DNA of 64,000 nucleotides from Streptomyces sp. NBC_00306 (GCF_036169555.1 NZ_CP108032.1:8246001-8310000); one strand, 5' to 3'; shown: positions 50,626 to 59,407, counted from the stretch's first letter. Numbers and translations are program-made. The notes: a model not told the origin generated them from the sequence alone.

Positions 50626-51122
50626 CACAGCGCACTGATGTGGTGGTGGTCGGCGGCGGCCAGTCGGGACTCGCTGCCGGCTACCACCTTCGCCGCCTCG
50701 GCGTGGAATTCGTCATCCTCGATGCGCAGTCCACGCCGGGCGCAGCCTGGCAGCACGTCTGGAACTCTCTTCGTCTGTTCTCGCCCGCGGCCTGTTCGTC
50801 CCTGCCGGGCCGCCTCATGCCGCCACAGGCCGGCGAGACGTACCCCGACGCACAGCACGTCGTCGACTATCTCGCCGATTACGAGAAGCGCTACGAACTG
50901 CCGGTCCAGCACGGTGCCCGGGTCCAGGCGGTGCACCGTGCGGGCCGATCCCTCCGTGTCCAGACCGACTCGGGCGAATGGCAGGCGAGCGCGGTCGTCA
51001 GTGCCACCGGTAGCTGGTCGCGGCCCTTCCTGCCTGCCGTCCCCGGCCGTGACGTGTTCACCGGCACGCAGATCCACACGCCCGCCGGACTGCACCGGCT
51101 GACCGCAGCGTGTGCAGGGTGA
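50622..51122 (+). CDS. Truncated ArsO-like flavin monooxygenase
   Basis: 166 residues: FAD-binding VVVVGGGQSGLAAGYHLRRL, DAQSTPGAAWQHVWNSLRLF, SPAACSSLPG, ASAVVSATGSWSRPFLPAVP and GTQIHTPAGLH. Full-length relatives of about 350 residues include the second, NADPH-binding half; here the frame ends at LTAACAG, 8 codons into that region, and runs into the convergent arsR2. Its position directly after acr3 is the usual place of arsO. The protein lacks the NADPH site so is probably inactive, and a full-length flavoprotein follows at 51764. Confidence 0.75.
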   Translation: MTQRTDVVVVGGGQSGLAAGYHLRRLGVEFVILDAQSTPGAAWQHVWNSLRLFSPAACSSLPGRLMPPQAGETYPDAQHVVDYLADYEKRYELPVQHGARVQAVHRAGRSLRVQTDSGEWQASAVVSATGSWSRPFLPAVPGRDVFTGTQIHTPAGLHRLTAACAG

Positions 51123-51123
51123 G

Positions 51124-51489
51124 TCAGGCGCGCAGGTCGAGCATGGCCGACATGCCCGCGACCACGGACGGGGCGACCTGGTAGTAGACCCAGGTCCCGC
51201 GCCGCTCGGAGGTCAGCAGGCCCGCGTCCTTGAGCTTCTTCAGATGGTGGGAAACCGTCGGCTGCGAGACGCCGACATCGGAGATGTCACACACGCACGC
51301 CTCCCCGCCCGGATGCGAGGCGACCCGGGAGAACAAGCGCAGCCGCACCGGGTCGGAGAGCGCCTTGAACATGGCGGCCATCTTCTCCGCATCCGCCTGT
51401 GACAGCTCCCCGGCGGTGATCGGGGGGCAGCACGGCACCACGGCCTCCCCCTGTAGAACGGGCAACTCCACAACCTCAGAATTCGACAT
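51124..51489 (-). CDS. ArsR/SmtB-family repressor, second copy
   Basis: 121 residues from the ATG at 51489. LSQADAEKMAAMFKALSDPV, RLRLFSRVASHPGGEACVCD (the metal-binding ACVCD of ArsR), VGVSQPTVSHHLKKLKDAGL and GTWVYYQVAPSV. An extra Cys-Cys pair near the N-terminus (VVPCCPPI) could add a ligand. It is divergent from the small ORF/flavoprotein/ArsI/MFS genes and presumably represses them. Confidence 0.9.
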   Translation of the reverse strand: MSNSEVVELPVLQGEAVVPCCPPITAGELSQADAEKMAAMFKALSDPVRLRLFSRVASHPGGEACVCDISDVGVSQPTVSHHLKKLKDAGLLTSERRGTWVYYQVAPSVVAGMSAMLDLRA

Positions 51490-51563
51490 GCGTCTATGTT
51501 GACACTCGTCGAAGCAAGTGGCAACCTTCAAGGCATCGACAGACATCGAAACAGGGGGTTGTC

Positions 51564-51731
51564 GTGACGACAGCAATCCGTACCGCGCTCACCACCGCAC
51601 GGGCCCGCCGCACCGCCCGTCACCTGGCCCAAGTCCGCTTCCGCGACGGCCGTGGGCAGGTCTGCGACAGCGCCTGCCGGGCCACCGCTCACCGCGAGCG
51701 CACTCAGCTGACCGTCCTTTCCGCCCGCTGA
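51564..51731 (+). CDS. Small ORF in the ars cluster (55 aa)
   Basis: Starts with GTG after a GGGGG site: MTTAIRTALTTARARRTARH, LAQVRFRDGRGQVCDSACRA, TAHRERTQLTVLSAR. Two cysteines spaced CxxxC (VCDSAC) could bind a thiophilic metal such as As(III). The frame is complete and lies 32 bp before the flavoprotein in the same direction. I have an impression of similar peptides in other Streptomyces ars regions, but it is not described to my knowledge. Confidence 0.55.
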   Translation: MTTAIRTALTTARARRTARHLAQVRFRDGRGQVCDSACRATAHRERTQLTVLSAR

Positions 51732-51763
51732 TTCCTCCCACCTACTTCTGGAGACTGACCATC

Positions 51764-53128
51764 ATGACTGAGCAGCAGCCGCTCCCCGTCGTCGTCATCG
51801 GAGCCGGACCTGCCGGGCTCGCGGCCGCCGCCCACCTGCTCGAGCGCGGCCTCGACCCCCTCGTCCTGGAAGCAGGCGACGCCGCCGGCGCGGCCGTGCG
51901 GCAGTGGTCGCACGTGCGTCTGTTCTCCCCCTGGGGCGAAGTCGTCGACCCGGCAGCCGAGAAGCTGCTGGCCCCCACCGGCTGGGTCAAGCCCGACGCG
52001 GACACCTATCCGACCGGCGGGGACTGGGCCGAGCAGTACCTCCAGCCGCTCGCCGACGTCCTCGGCGACAGGGTGCGCTTCGGCACCCGGGTCACCGGTG
52101 TCTCCCGCAGCGGCCGTGACCGTACCGTCGACGCCAACCGGGAGGCGCAGCCGTTCGTCGTGCACGTCAGCACGGCCGACGCCGGCGAGGAGCGCATCGT
52201 CGCTCGGGCCGTGATCGACGCCTCCGGCACCTGGACGATCCCGAGCCCGGCCGGTGGCAGCGGACTGCCCGCGTTCGGCGAGAAGGTAGCCGCCGACCGC
52301 ATCACCTACCGCGTTCCCGACCTGAAGGATCCAGCGGTCCGTGCCCGTTACGCAGGCAAGCGCACCGCGGTCATCGGCTCCGGCGCCTCCGCCTTCACCG
52401 CGCTCGCCTACCTGGCCGACCTCGCGAAGTCCGAGGACGGCACCGGCACACACGGCGTGTGGATCCTGCGCCGCGGCCTCTCCGGCTCCACCTTCGGCGG
52501 CGGCGAAGCCGACCAGCTCCCTGCCCGCGGCGCCCTCGGCCTCGCCGCCAAGGCCGCCGTCGACGGCGGCTACGCCGATGCCGTCACCGGTTTCCGCACC
52601 GACGCTGTCGAGCGTGACAGCGACGGCCGCCTGGTCCTGGTCGGCGAGGACGGCCGCCGCCTCGACCCCGTTGACGAGGTCATCGTGCTGACCGGCTTCC
52701 GCCCCGACCTCACCTTCCTCGACGAGCTGCGCCTCGGCCTGGACGAGCGCCTCCAGGCGCCGGTCGAACTCGCGCCGCTGATCGACCCCAACCAGCACTC
52801 CTGCGGCACCGTCTACCCGCACGGCGTGAACGAGCTCTCCCACCCGGAGAAGGACCTCTACCTGGTCGGCATGAAGTCCTACGGCCGCGCCCCCACCTTC
52901 CTCGCCATGACCGGCTACGAGCAGGTCCGCTCGATCGCCGCATCTCTGGCCGGCGACCAGGAGGCCGCCGAACGCGTCGAGCTCACCCTCCCCGAGACCG
53001 GCGTGTGCGGCGGGGCCGGCCTGTTCGACGAGCCCGAGACCGCACCGGCCGACGGCGGCGGCTGCTGCGCTGCCCCCACCACCCTCCAGATCGGCGCCGG
53101 CGCCCCAGCCACCTCCGGCGGCTGCTGA
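51764..53128 (+). CDS. FAD/NAD(P)-dependent monooxygenase-like protein of ars cluster
   Basis: 454 residues from the ATG at 51764. First Rossmann VVVIGAGPAGLAAAAHLLER, then SHVRLFSPWGEVVD, a second nucleotide-binding loop KRTAVIGSGASAFTALAYLA and ATG-like VIVLTGFRPDLTFLDELRL. It is a full-length relative of ArsO-type flavin monooxygenases. The C-terminal tail is unusual: ETGVCGGAGLFDE, GGGCCAAPTT and SGGC add four cysteines that could hold As(III). Followed by the ArsI-like gene after 33 bp. Confidence 0.85.
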   Translation: MTEQQPLPVVVIGAGPAGLAAAAHLLERGLDPLVLEAGDAAGAAVRQWSHVRLFSPWGEVVDPAAEKLLAPTGWVKPDADTYPTGGDWAEQYLQPLADVLGDRVRFGTRVTGVSRSGRDRTVDANREAQPFVVHVSTADAGEERIVARAVIDASGTWTIPSPAGGSGLPAFGEKVAADRITYRVPDLKDPAVRARYAGKRTAVIGSGASAFTALAYLADLAKSEDGTGTHGVWILRRGLSGSTFGGGEADQLPARGALGLAAKAAVDGGYADAVTGFRTDAVERDSDGRLVLVGEDGRRLDPVDEVIVLTGFRPDLTFLDELRLGLDERLQAPVELAPLIDPNQHSCGTVYPHGVNELSHPEKDLYLVGMKSYGRAPTFLAMTGYEQVRSIAASLAGDQEAAERVELTLPETGVCGGAGLFDEPETAPADGGGCCAAPTTLQIGAGAPATSGGC

Positions 53129-53161
53129 CCCTCACCACCCACCCCCAGCAGGAGGACCGTC

Positions 53162-53572
53162 ATGTCACGTATCCAACTCGCCCTGCGCGTCCCCGACCTG
53201 GCCGCCTCCGTCGCCTTCTACACCAAGCTGTTCGGCACCGGACCGGCCAAGCGCCGCGACGGATATGCCAACTTCGCCGTCGCCGAACCCCCGCTCAAGC
53301 TCGTCCTCATCGAAGGCAGTCCGCGCGAGGCCACGCGCATGGACCACCTCGGAGTCGAAGTCGACTCTTCCGAGGCGGTCAACGCCGCCACCGCACGGCT
53401 CGGCGCATCCGGCCTCGAAACCGACGTGGAGCAGGACACCACCTGCTGCTACGCCCTCCAGGACAAGGTCTGGGTCCACGGACCCGGCCAGGAACCGTGG
53501 GAGGTGTACGTCGTCAAGGGCGACGCCGACACCGATGCGCGCGAACCCGTCACCGCCAACAGCTGCTGCTGA
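53162..53572 (+). CDS. ArsI/CadI-like glyoxalase-fold protein
   Basis: 136 residues, a vicinal oxygen chelate protein: MSRIQLALRVPDLAASVAFY, KLFGTGPAKRRDGYANFAVA, MDHLGVEVDSSEAVNAATAR, DTTCCYALQDKVWVHGPGQE and PWEVYVVKGD. The metal ligands fit: His (near 60, MDHLG), Glu (EVYVV) and Gln/His at the start; the CC pair at 98-99 and the C-terminal NSCC are the typical As(III)/Cd-binding cysteines of ArsI, which breaks C-As bonds of organoarsenicals (roxarsone, methylarsenite). CadI is the close alternative. Confidence 0.88.
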   Translation: MSRIQLALRVPDLAASVAFYTKLFGTGPAKRRDGYANFAVAEPPLKLVLIEGSPREATRMDHLGVEVDSSEAVNAATARLGASGLETDVEQDTTCCYALQDKVWVHGPGQEPWEVYVVKGDADTDAREPVTANSCC

Positions 53573-53579
53573 CCTGACG

Positions 53580-54806
53580 ATGACCAACCTTCACACCGAC
53601 CAGGCCGCGACCGGAACGGGGGACCGGTCGCGGCCTCGCGCCGTGCTGCCCGCCCTGTGCGCCACCCAGATCACCAGCTGGGGCATCGTCTACTACGCCT
53701 TCCCCGTGCTGAACCCCGAGATCACCACCGCCACCGGCTGGCCGACCGGGGCGACCACAGCCGCGTTCTCCGCGGCTCTGCTCGTCTCCGCGCTCGCCGG
53801 AATCCGCGTCGGCCGCATCATCGACCACCGCGGACCGCGCACCGTGATGACCGTCGGCTCGGTGCTCGGCGTGCTGAGCATCCTCATCGTGGCCGCAGCC
53901 CCCAACCTGCCTGTCTTCACGGCTGGCTGGCTGCTCGCCGGACTGTCGATGGCATCCACGTTCTACCAGCCCGCCTTCGCCGCGCTCACCCGCTGGTGGG
54001 CCCCCGACCACGTCCGCGCCCTCACCATCGTCACCCTGGCCGGCGGCCTGGCCTCCACCGTCTTCGCGCCCCTGACCGCCGGCCTCGCCGCACACCTGTC
54101 CTGGCGTGCGACCTACACCGTCCTCGCCCTGGTGCTCGCCGTCGTCACCATCCCCGCCCACGCTCTCGCGCTCAACGCACCATGGCCCAAGGCACCACCG
54201 GCCCCCGCCCACGCCACCGGCGGCGCGGACACGGTGGCCCGCAGCCGCCCGTTCTGGATGCTGGCCGCCGCCCTGACCCTCTCCGCGTTCACCGTCTCCG
54301 CCGTCGTCGTCGCGCTCGTACCTCTCCTGCTCGAACGCGGCTTCACCACCACCGAGGCCGCCTGGGCCCTGGGCCTCGGCGGCGCCGGACAGACCCTCGG
54401 CCGCACCCTGTACGCGACCATTGCGCGCCGCACCGGGGCAACGGCCCGCACGACCGCCCTGATCGCGCTCGGCGCTCTGACCACAGCGGCACTCGCGCTC
54501 GTACCCGGCCCATACGCCCTGCTGGTCTCCCTGTCCGTCGCGGCCGGGATGGTACGCGGCAACCTCACCCTCCTCCAAGCCACCGCCATCACCGACCGCT
54601 GGGGCACCACCCACTACGGCCACCTGTCCGGACTGCTCGCCGCACCCACCACGACAGCCTCCGCCCTCGCCCCCTTCGCCGGCGCCGCACTCGCCGCGCC
54701 ACTGGGCGGCTACCCGCAGATGTTCGGACTCCTGGCGCTCATCGCCGCACTCGCCGCCCTGATCACCTTCGGGACCCAACCGCGCCGATCGACTGTGGAG
54801 CGGTAA
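53580..54806 (+). CDS. MFS transporter of the ars cluster
   Basis: 408 residues, 12 TM segments: LCATQITSWGIVYYAFPVLN, AALLVSALAGIRVGRIIDHR (motif A-like), VLGVLSILIVAAAPNLPVFT, later WMLAAALTLSAFTVSAVVVA. The start is 8 bp after the ArsI-like stop. Such MFS proteins in ars operons export organic arsenic or As(III)-thiols; the exact substrate cannot be told. End of the operon. Confidence 0.87.
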   Translation: MTNLHTDQAATGTGDRSRPRAVLPALCATQITSWGIVYYAFPVLNPEITTATGWPTGATTAAFSAALLVSALAGIRVGRIIDHRGPRTVMTVGSVLGVLSILIVAAAPNLPVFTAGWLLAGLSMASTFYQPAFAALTRWWAPDHVRALTIVTLAGGLASTVFAPLTAGLAAHLSWRATYTVLALVLAVVTIPAHALALNAPWPKAPPAPAHATGGADTVARSRPFWMLAAALTLSAFTVSAVVVALVPLLLERGFTTTEAAWALGLGGAGQTLGRTLYATIARRTGATARTTALIALGALTTAALALVPGPYALLVSLSVAAGMVRGNLTLLQATAITDRWGTTHYGHLSGLLAAPTTTASALAPFAGAALAAPLGGYPQMFGLLALIAALAALITFGTQPRRSTVER

Positions 54807-54990
54807 GGGTGCCTTCAGATGCACCCCCATAGTCGGCCGGCCACTTGGAGAACACGACGCTCTCGGGGATCGGAACTTCAACTTCCGTACCGGATACGTT
54901 CGCAGCGAGAATCTCTGAGAGTGGGCAGCCCCAAGCTGCGCTCGGCGTCTCAGGTGCGTAGAGCGGTGAGCCAGGGTGCAGGTTGGCCAC
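54763..54990 (-). CDS. Possible small protein opposite the MFS end
   Basis: 75-codon frame from a GTG: MANLHPGSPLYAPETPSAAW, GCPLSEILAANVSGTEVEVP, PESVVFSKWPADYGGASEG. Its composition is protein-like rather than a shadow frame, but the last ~14 codons overlap the MFS end. Could be a gene fragment or a chance frame. Confidence 0.3.
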   Translation of the reverse strand: MANLHPGSPLYAPETPSAAWGCPLSEILAANVSGTEVEVPIPESVVFSKWPADYGGASEGTLTAPQSIGAVGSRR

Positions 54991-55004
54991 GCCGTCTAGT
55001 CTTG

Positions 55005-55775
55005 ATGGTCATGTTCGACGAACGCTTTCTCGCCGCGACCAGAGCCTCCTATGACGTCATGGCCGCGGAGTACGCCGAGATGGTGGGCTCTGACCTGGAT
55101 GCTAAGCCACTCGACCGTTCTCTACTGTCCGCCTTCGCTGAACTGGCCCAGGCAGGCGGAAACGGTCCCGTTGCCGATGTGGGTTGTGGACCCGGCCAGG
55201 TGACAGCGGTACTACGCTGCTTGGGTCTGGACGCGTTCGGCATCGATCTGTCGCCCGAGATGATCGCCGTGGCCCGCCGTTCCTACCCGGACCTCCGTTT
55301 CGAGGTGGGGTCGATGCTGGCCCTGGGTTTACCGCAGGCCTCCCTGGGTGGGTTGCTCGCCTACTACTCGATCATCCACATCCCATGGGAGCGACGATCG
55401 GACGTGTTCTTCGAGTTTCACTGGGTGCTCGCACCGGGTGGTCAGTTGATGCTCGTCTTCCAGGTCGGTGATGACAGGGGTCACCGCGACGAGGCATTTG
55501 GCAAGGCCGTCTGCGTTGACTGGTACCGACAGCAGCCGGACGAGATCGCCGAGTTGCTGCGCCACGCTGGGTTCGAGGTCTCGGCCATGATCACGCGTCA
55601 GCCGGACTCCGCCAAGAAGACACCGCAGGGTTACGTCTTGGCACACAAGCCCGTGGCCGAAGGCGGCAGGGTCACGTCGAGGAGTTCGGCGATGCTGCTG
55701 GCCGCCTGCGCGGCCTCGTGGCAGATGCTGTTGGGGGCGGCGTCTGGCGCGGGCATGTCTTCCCAGTCGGTGTGA
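55005..55775 (+). CDS. Class I SAM-dependent methyltransferase
   Basis: 256 residues from the ATG at 55005 (an in-frame ATG at 55011 is equally possible). Motif I PVADVGCGPGQVTAVLRCL, motif II AFGIDLSPEMIAVARRSYPD, LRFEVGSMLALGLP, then LAPGGQLMLVFQVGDD. N-terminal DERFLAATRASYDVMAAEYA is typical of small-molecule methyltransferases. The cysteines needed for ArsM (arsenite methylation) are not arranged as in ArsM, so it is not assigned to the arsenic cluster. Confidence 0.85.
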   Translation: MVMFDERFLAATRASYDVMAAEYAEMVGSDLDAKPLDRSLLSAFAELAQAGGNGPVADVGCGPGQVTAVLRCLGLDAFGIDLSPEMIAVARRSYPDLRFEVGSMLALGLPQASLGGLLAYYSIIHIPWERRSDVFFEFHWVLAPGGQLMLVFQVGDDRGHRDEAFGKAVCVDWYRQQPDEIAELLRHAGFEVSAMITRQPDSAKKTPQGYVLAHKPVAEGGRVTSRSSAMLLAACAASWQMLLGAASGAGMSSQSV

Positions 55776-57150
55776 ATTTCTGCCCGGTGATCGGCCGGGC
55801 GATGGCCTTGTGTGGCGCAGCCCGGGCCGGCGGGGTGGGCCGCTACCACGTTCTCCTGGTCTTTGCAGTCTCAGCGGTGCCGGTGGAGGCGAGCCGTGAG
55901 GTATTCGAGGGTACTGGTGAGGTTCGGGAGCCGGTCAGTATCCGGGCCGGGGCGTCCAGCAGCAGCGGTACTTCTGCTGCGGATGGACAGCCCCGGCGAT
56001 GGCCACTCGTACGGTGGTGGAGGAGCTGAGCGCCGCCGATGCCAGCGCTCTGCGGCCGGCCCAGGACGGGCCTGCGAATGCAGGCCGTCGGCGGCGAACT
56101 CGCGGCCCGCGGCACCGAGACGGCGCGCCGGCTCCAACTCGACAGCCGGAACGCGGCGACGCCGGTCGTGGCGCGGGGACCCACGCGCGGTCAGGTGTCT
56201 GTCGGCTCGCAGTGCTTTGGGCGGGGGCTGGTGCGAGGGCGTTGAGCCATACGGTCATGTAGGCGTCTGCGGTGGGGGTGTGGCTTCCGGGGGCCGGCTA
56301 CGAGATGCCGCTTGCGGCCATTGATCTTTTTGCCTGGGCGGTTACCGCGGGGTGACCTCCCCCGGCGGTCGATGCCGCTGGGGCTGCTGTGAGTCGATGG
56401 GACGGTTCCCCGGACGGTTGGCACCGCCCGTGCTCGATTACCTCGAAGTCCGACACTCAGAAATCTGTGTCGGCTGGAGTAGACATTGGGCTGTGGCGTG
56501 GTTATGGTTTCTGTCGTAGCCAGAAGGACCGCAGGGCCTGGCAGACACGAACTGCCGGGCAGCAGTATGTAGTTGCAGGTAGCAGGGCGGTGCGGTGGTG
56601 GAGTTCCGAAGCCGGAGCGGTTGCTGGATGGCGACGGGGCTGACGGCCGGACCGGGTGGCCCGCAGTCATCAGGGGCCGCCGTGAGCAGTACCGCAGTGG
56701 CAGTACCTGTAAGTGCAGTTCGCGGTACCCAGCAGTGAAGTCAGTGAGCAGCACCTCGGTGAAGGCGTCGGCTGCGGGCGCGCGCACCGGGAGGTTCGGC
56801 AGTGGGGTTCTGAGCCAGAGCGGATGCAGGACGGGCGACGGGGCTGGCTGCCGAAGGTGGCGCTGTGGCAGGCCACCGGTAGTTCGCATCACCAGCAGTA
56901 CGCAGTAGGGCAGTACCAGCAGTACGCAGTCCCAGCAAGTAGTTGGTCAAGAGGGAAGAACGGAGGAGCCAGGCGCCATCAGGATCGCCCGGGCAGAGTG
57001 TTGAGCCCGGGTACCGCAGGACATCGATAGTGAGGTGGTCTCCGGTCGAGCAACCGCGATCCCCGCATTGCCCGCCCTCTCCCGGGTGGACGTGCGGACA
57101 CACAGGGCCGGCGCAGTACCAGGGCCGGCAGATGGTGTAGCAGTTCCTTC
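55776..57150. other. Long intergenic region with degenerate repeats
   Basis: About 1.4 kb without a convincing gene. Within 56600-56935 two diverged ~170-bp copies of one sequence follow each other (see repeat entry). The rest gives only Arg/Gly/Pro-rich frames. Confidence 0.4.
56600..56935. repeat. Two diverged tandem copies with GTACTGC motifs
   Basis: Both copies (about 56600-56750 and 56787-56935) contain, read on the minus strand, a GTACTGC-rich start, CAGCCCCGTCGCC, and an ACCGGT/CCGGTC-type middle, then a CCGCTC...GGAACTCC end. Within the second copy ACCAGCAGTACGCAGT occurs twice (56891-56906 and 56915-56930). Their order relative to the BldC-like gene downstream suggests a degenerate promoter-proximal or leader duplication. 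Confidence 0.5.
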
Positions 57151-57182
57151 GGGGCCCTGGTGCCATACGGCACCAGGGCCCC
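57151..57182 (+). terminator. Strong perfect hairpin 25 nt upstream of the MerR-like gene
   Basis: A 14-bp perfect stem, GGGGCCCTGGTGCC (57151-57164) with 57169-57182, and a 4-nt ATAC loop. It lies 25 bp before the ATG of the next gene with its GAGAGG site in between, so it may be either a terminator of upstream transcription or an attenuator in the leader. Confidence 0.6.
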
Positions 57183-57207
57183 TCCACGCGTTCCACAGAG
57201 AGGTGCA

Positions 57208-57546
57208 ATGACAGCAGACGACTCGCTTAGCCGTCTCGATGACGACGACTACCCCGCCTACACCATGGGCCGGGCCGCCGAGATGATCGGCACCACCCAG
57301 TCCTTCCTCCGCGCCATCGGCGACGCCCGCCTCATCACCCCGCTCCGCTCCCCGGGCGGACACCGCCGCTACTCCCGCTACCAGCTGCGCATCGCCGCCC
57401 GCGCCCGCGAACTCGTCGACCAGGGCACGCCCATCGAGGCCGCCTGCCGCATCATCATCCTCGAAGACCAACTCGAAGAAGCCCAACGCATCAACGCCGA
57501 ACACCGCCGCACCGCCGAAACGGCGAACCCGACGGCTGCGCCCTGA
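57208..57546 (+). CDS. BldC-like MerR-family DNA-binding protein
   Basis: 112 residues: a MerR-type HTH (YPAYTMGRAAEMIGTTQSFL, then AIGDARLITPLRSPGGHRRY) followed by a short dimerisation helix (YQLRIAARARELVDQGTPIE) and a coiled C-tail. The pattern is that of the short MerR/BldC-like regulators of Streptomyces that lack an effector domain. GAGAGG ribosome-binding site. The strong hairpin lies directly upstream and a mihF-type gene follows. Confidence 0.85.
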   Translation: MTADDSLSRLDDDDYPAYTMGRAAEMIGTTQSFLRAIGDARLITPLRSPGGHRRYSRYQLRIAARARELVDQGTPIEAACRIIILEDQLEEAQRINAEHRRTAETANPTAAP

Positions 57547-57659
57547 GACACGCGGCTTGCCTCAGGAGCTTCGCGAATGCCGCCCGGGACGCACTGCGTT
57601 CCGGGCAACTCGTCTTCTGCGGATCGTTGCACCCGTCACGAGAACAAGGAGAACAGCCC

Positions 57660-57974
57660 ATGGCTCTGCCCGCACTGACCCCGTCCCAGAGGGCCGAGGC
57701 GCTGGAGAAGGCGAAGGCCGTCCGCAAGGAACGCGCCGACCTGATGACCCAGCTCAAGGCGGGGACTCTGCCGCTCACGGACCTGCTCGCCCGGGACGAC
57801 ACGGTGGTCGGCAAGCTCCGGGTGCGCCGCGTCCTCGAATCGCTCCCCGGCATCGGTACCGTCCGAGCCGGCCAACTCCTCGCCGATCTCGGCATCTCCG
57901 AGCGCCGCCGCGTCCAGGGCCTCGGCGCCAACCAGCACGCCCGGCTCCTGGCGCTCTTCCCGCCCGGGGAGTGA
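57660..57974 (+). CDS. Actinobacterial integration host factor (IHF) paralogue
   Basis: 104 residues from the ATG at 57660 (AAGGAG site). The helix-2-turn-helix DNA-binding core is VLESLPGIGTVRAGQLLADL and ISERRRVQGLGANQHARLLA; the N-terminal helix is ALPALTPSQRAEALEKAKAV. This matches mihF/sIHF, which bends DNA non-specifically and compacts the nucleoid; the core copy is essential, so this one, in accessory DNA next to a BldC-like gene, is a second copy. Confidence 0.9.
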   Translation: MALPALTPSQRAEALEKAKAVRKERADLMTQLKAGTLPLTDLLARDDTVVGKLRVRRVLESLPGIGTVRAGQLLADLGISERRRVQGLGANQHARLLALFPPGE

Positions 57975-58214
57975 CCCCTGCCGATGGCACCGGCGTACCG
58001 GACGAGGGCGGGGATCTTCGTGGGCAGGGTGGCGGCGCGGGGCCCCGGTCAGTTTCTCCCGCGGTGCCGTCATACCGCCGCGGCCTGCACCCGCTGTTCG
58101 GCGCTGTCACCGGGCCGCCACACCGCTTCTTCCTCCATTTCCTTGGCCGCCCATGGCAGTCCATGGTCGGTGTGGGGCGCGGCGGTGTTGCATGAGGCCG
58201 CACGACGCAGACAA

Positions 58215-58244
58215 CGAGACCCCGGCACGTGTCCCGGGGTCTCG
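58215..58244. terminator. Strong hairpin terminator
   Basis: CGAGACCCCGG (58215-58225) pairs perfectly with CCGGGGTCTCG (58234-58244), loop 8 nt. It lies about 240 bp beyond the IHF gene and on the other side faces the dnaE remnant, so it may end transcripts from both sides. Nothing else is seen between 57975 and 58439. Confidence 0.65.
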
Positions 58245-58439
58245 CAGTACTTGCCTGTACCGTGCTGGTCAACGATCAGCCGACGGGGTGGTCACGCCAG
58301 TTGATGCCCAGCTCGGCCTGTGGCGAGGCGGGCATGTGCAGCGGACTGCCTGCACTATGCCGCTGACCCGGATCCTCGCCGAGCGCGAGGCCTGAATCCT
58401 TATCCAGCCGGTGATGAACAGCGAAGACATGCAAAGGGT

Positions 58440-59210
58440 CTCGCCGCGCTGCAGCAGGGCTGACCTCTTCGGCCGCCCACAACGCTCCGTCTGCTGACCG
58501 CACCGCATTCGTCAGCACCGCAGAGGCGGAGACCGGTCGGCCAGCTGTAGCGTCCGCGCCGCCAGCCGCAACGATCCCGCCCCCGTCCCCGACAGCCCGC
58601 GATAGACGACCTCCAGGCGCAGCGAGCCGCCGAACAGCTCCCGCCACGGTGCAAGTAGCTGCTCCGCCAGGTCCGGCCGTCCGGCCGACAGGGCCCGCAC
58701 CGGCTCCGACGCGGGCCCCAGCAGCACGGTCAGACCCCGGCCCGCGAAGGCATGCGTTGTTGGCCAGTCCACCACCGGCACACCCTCACTCGCTGTGGTG
58801 TCGGCGTGCGCCGCCGACACCTGGCGGCACAGCCCCGCCCACCCCGCACGGTCCTGCGTCAGGAGCGTCATGCGCAGCGGTGCGACGGGCACGTGCGCAC
58901 CGCCGCGCACCGGCGTCCGGCGCTGCACGAGCCGAGCGGTGGGGGAGGGGGCAGCGACGGGAGCGACCGCGAGATCGACACCGAAGATCGGCCGCACACC
59001 CTGCTCGGCGCAGGCGCAGGCGCAGGCGCAGGCGCAGGCGTTGGCGAAGCGCACGGCGCCGGCGACGGTGTCCCGGTCGGTGAGCGCCAGTGCCGTCATC
59101 CCGCGCTGGGCGGCCCGCTCGACGAGCACGCCGGGGTGCGAGGCGCCGTACCGGGCTGAGTAGCCGGACGCCGCATGCAGATGAGTAAAGGCGCCTTTCC
59201 TGCACCTCTC
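58440..59210 (-). pseudogene. DnaE2 (ImuC-type) DNA polymerase III alpha, N-terminal remnant
   Basis: Across one frame the DNA encodes the PHP domain: GAFTHLHAASGYSARYGASH, LVERAAQRGMTALALTDRD, VAGAVRFANAC, an EQGVRPIFGVDLAV motif and SLRLAARTLQLADR. The usual start methionine is missing upstream of GAFTHLH. At about 58530 the frame shifts, after which SASAVLTNAVRSADGA can still be read in another frame, and about 900 residues of the polymerase proper are absent. A hexanucleotide repeat interrupts the PHP domain. Confidence 0.6.
59011..59040. repeat. Hexanucleotide repeat (CAGGCG)5
   Basis: Five exact CAGGCG units inside the dnaE2 remnant, coding a run of Ala-Cys dipeptides (ACACACACAC) where relatives have a short KACE-type sequence. 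Slippage in the dead gene is the obvious cause. Confidence 0.8.
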
Positions 59211-59407
59211 GCCATGCCGCTCATCTCCCGCTTCGCTGGTCCCAGCTGGCCACGATCACTAGAATCGCACGATAGTTCGAACAAGGGAATCGTGCTACTC
59301 GATCTTGATGTGACAACGGGCGATAGCTGGCCCTTCCGGTCCGCAGTTGGCCAGCAGTCGGCCGGACGCACGATCGGGAGGATGGTGGTCTCTGGCAGCA
59401 TGGGCCT

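Noticed and set aside
54819..55004. Upstream extension of the second methyltransferase
   Set aside because: Low-complexity and without a site; methyltransferase homology starts at about MFDERFLAATR.
59011..59040. Short regular repeats as a possible CRISPR
   Set aside because: Six-base units without spacers; a microsatellite in a dead gene.
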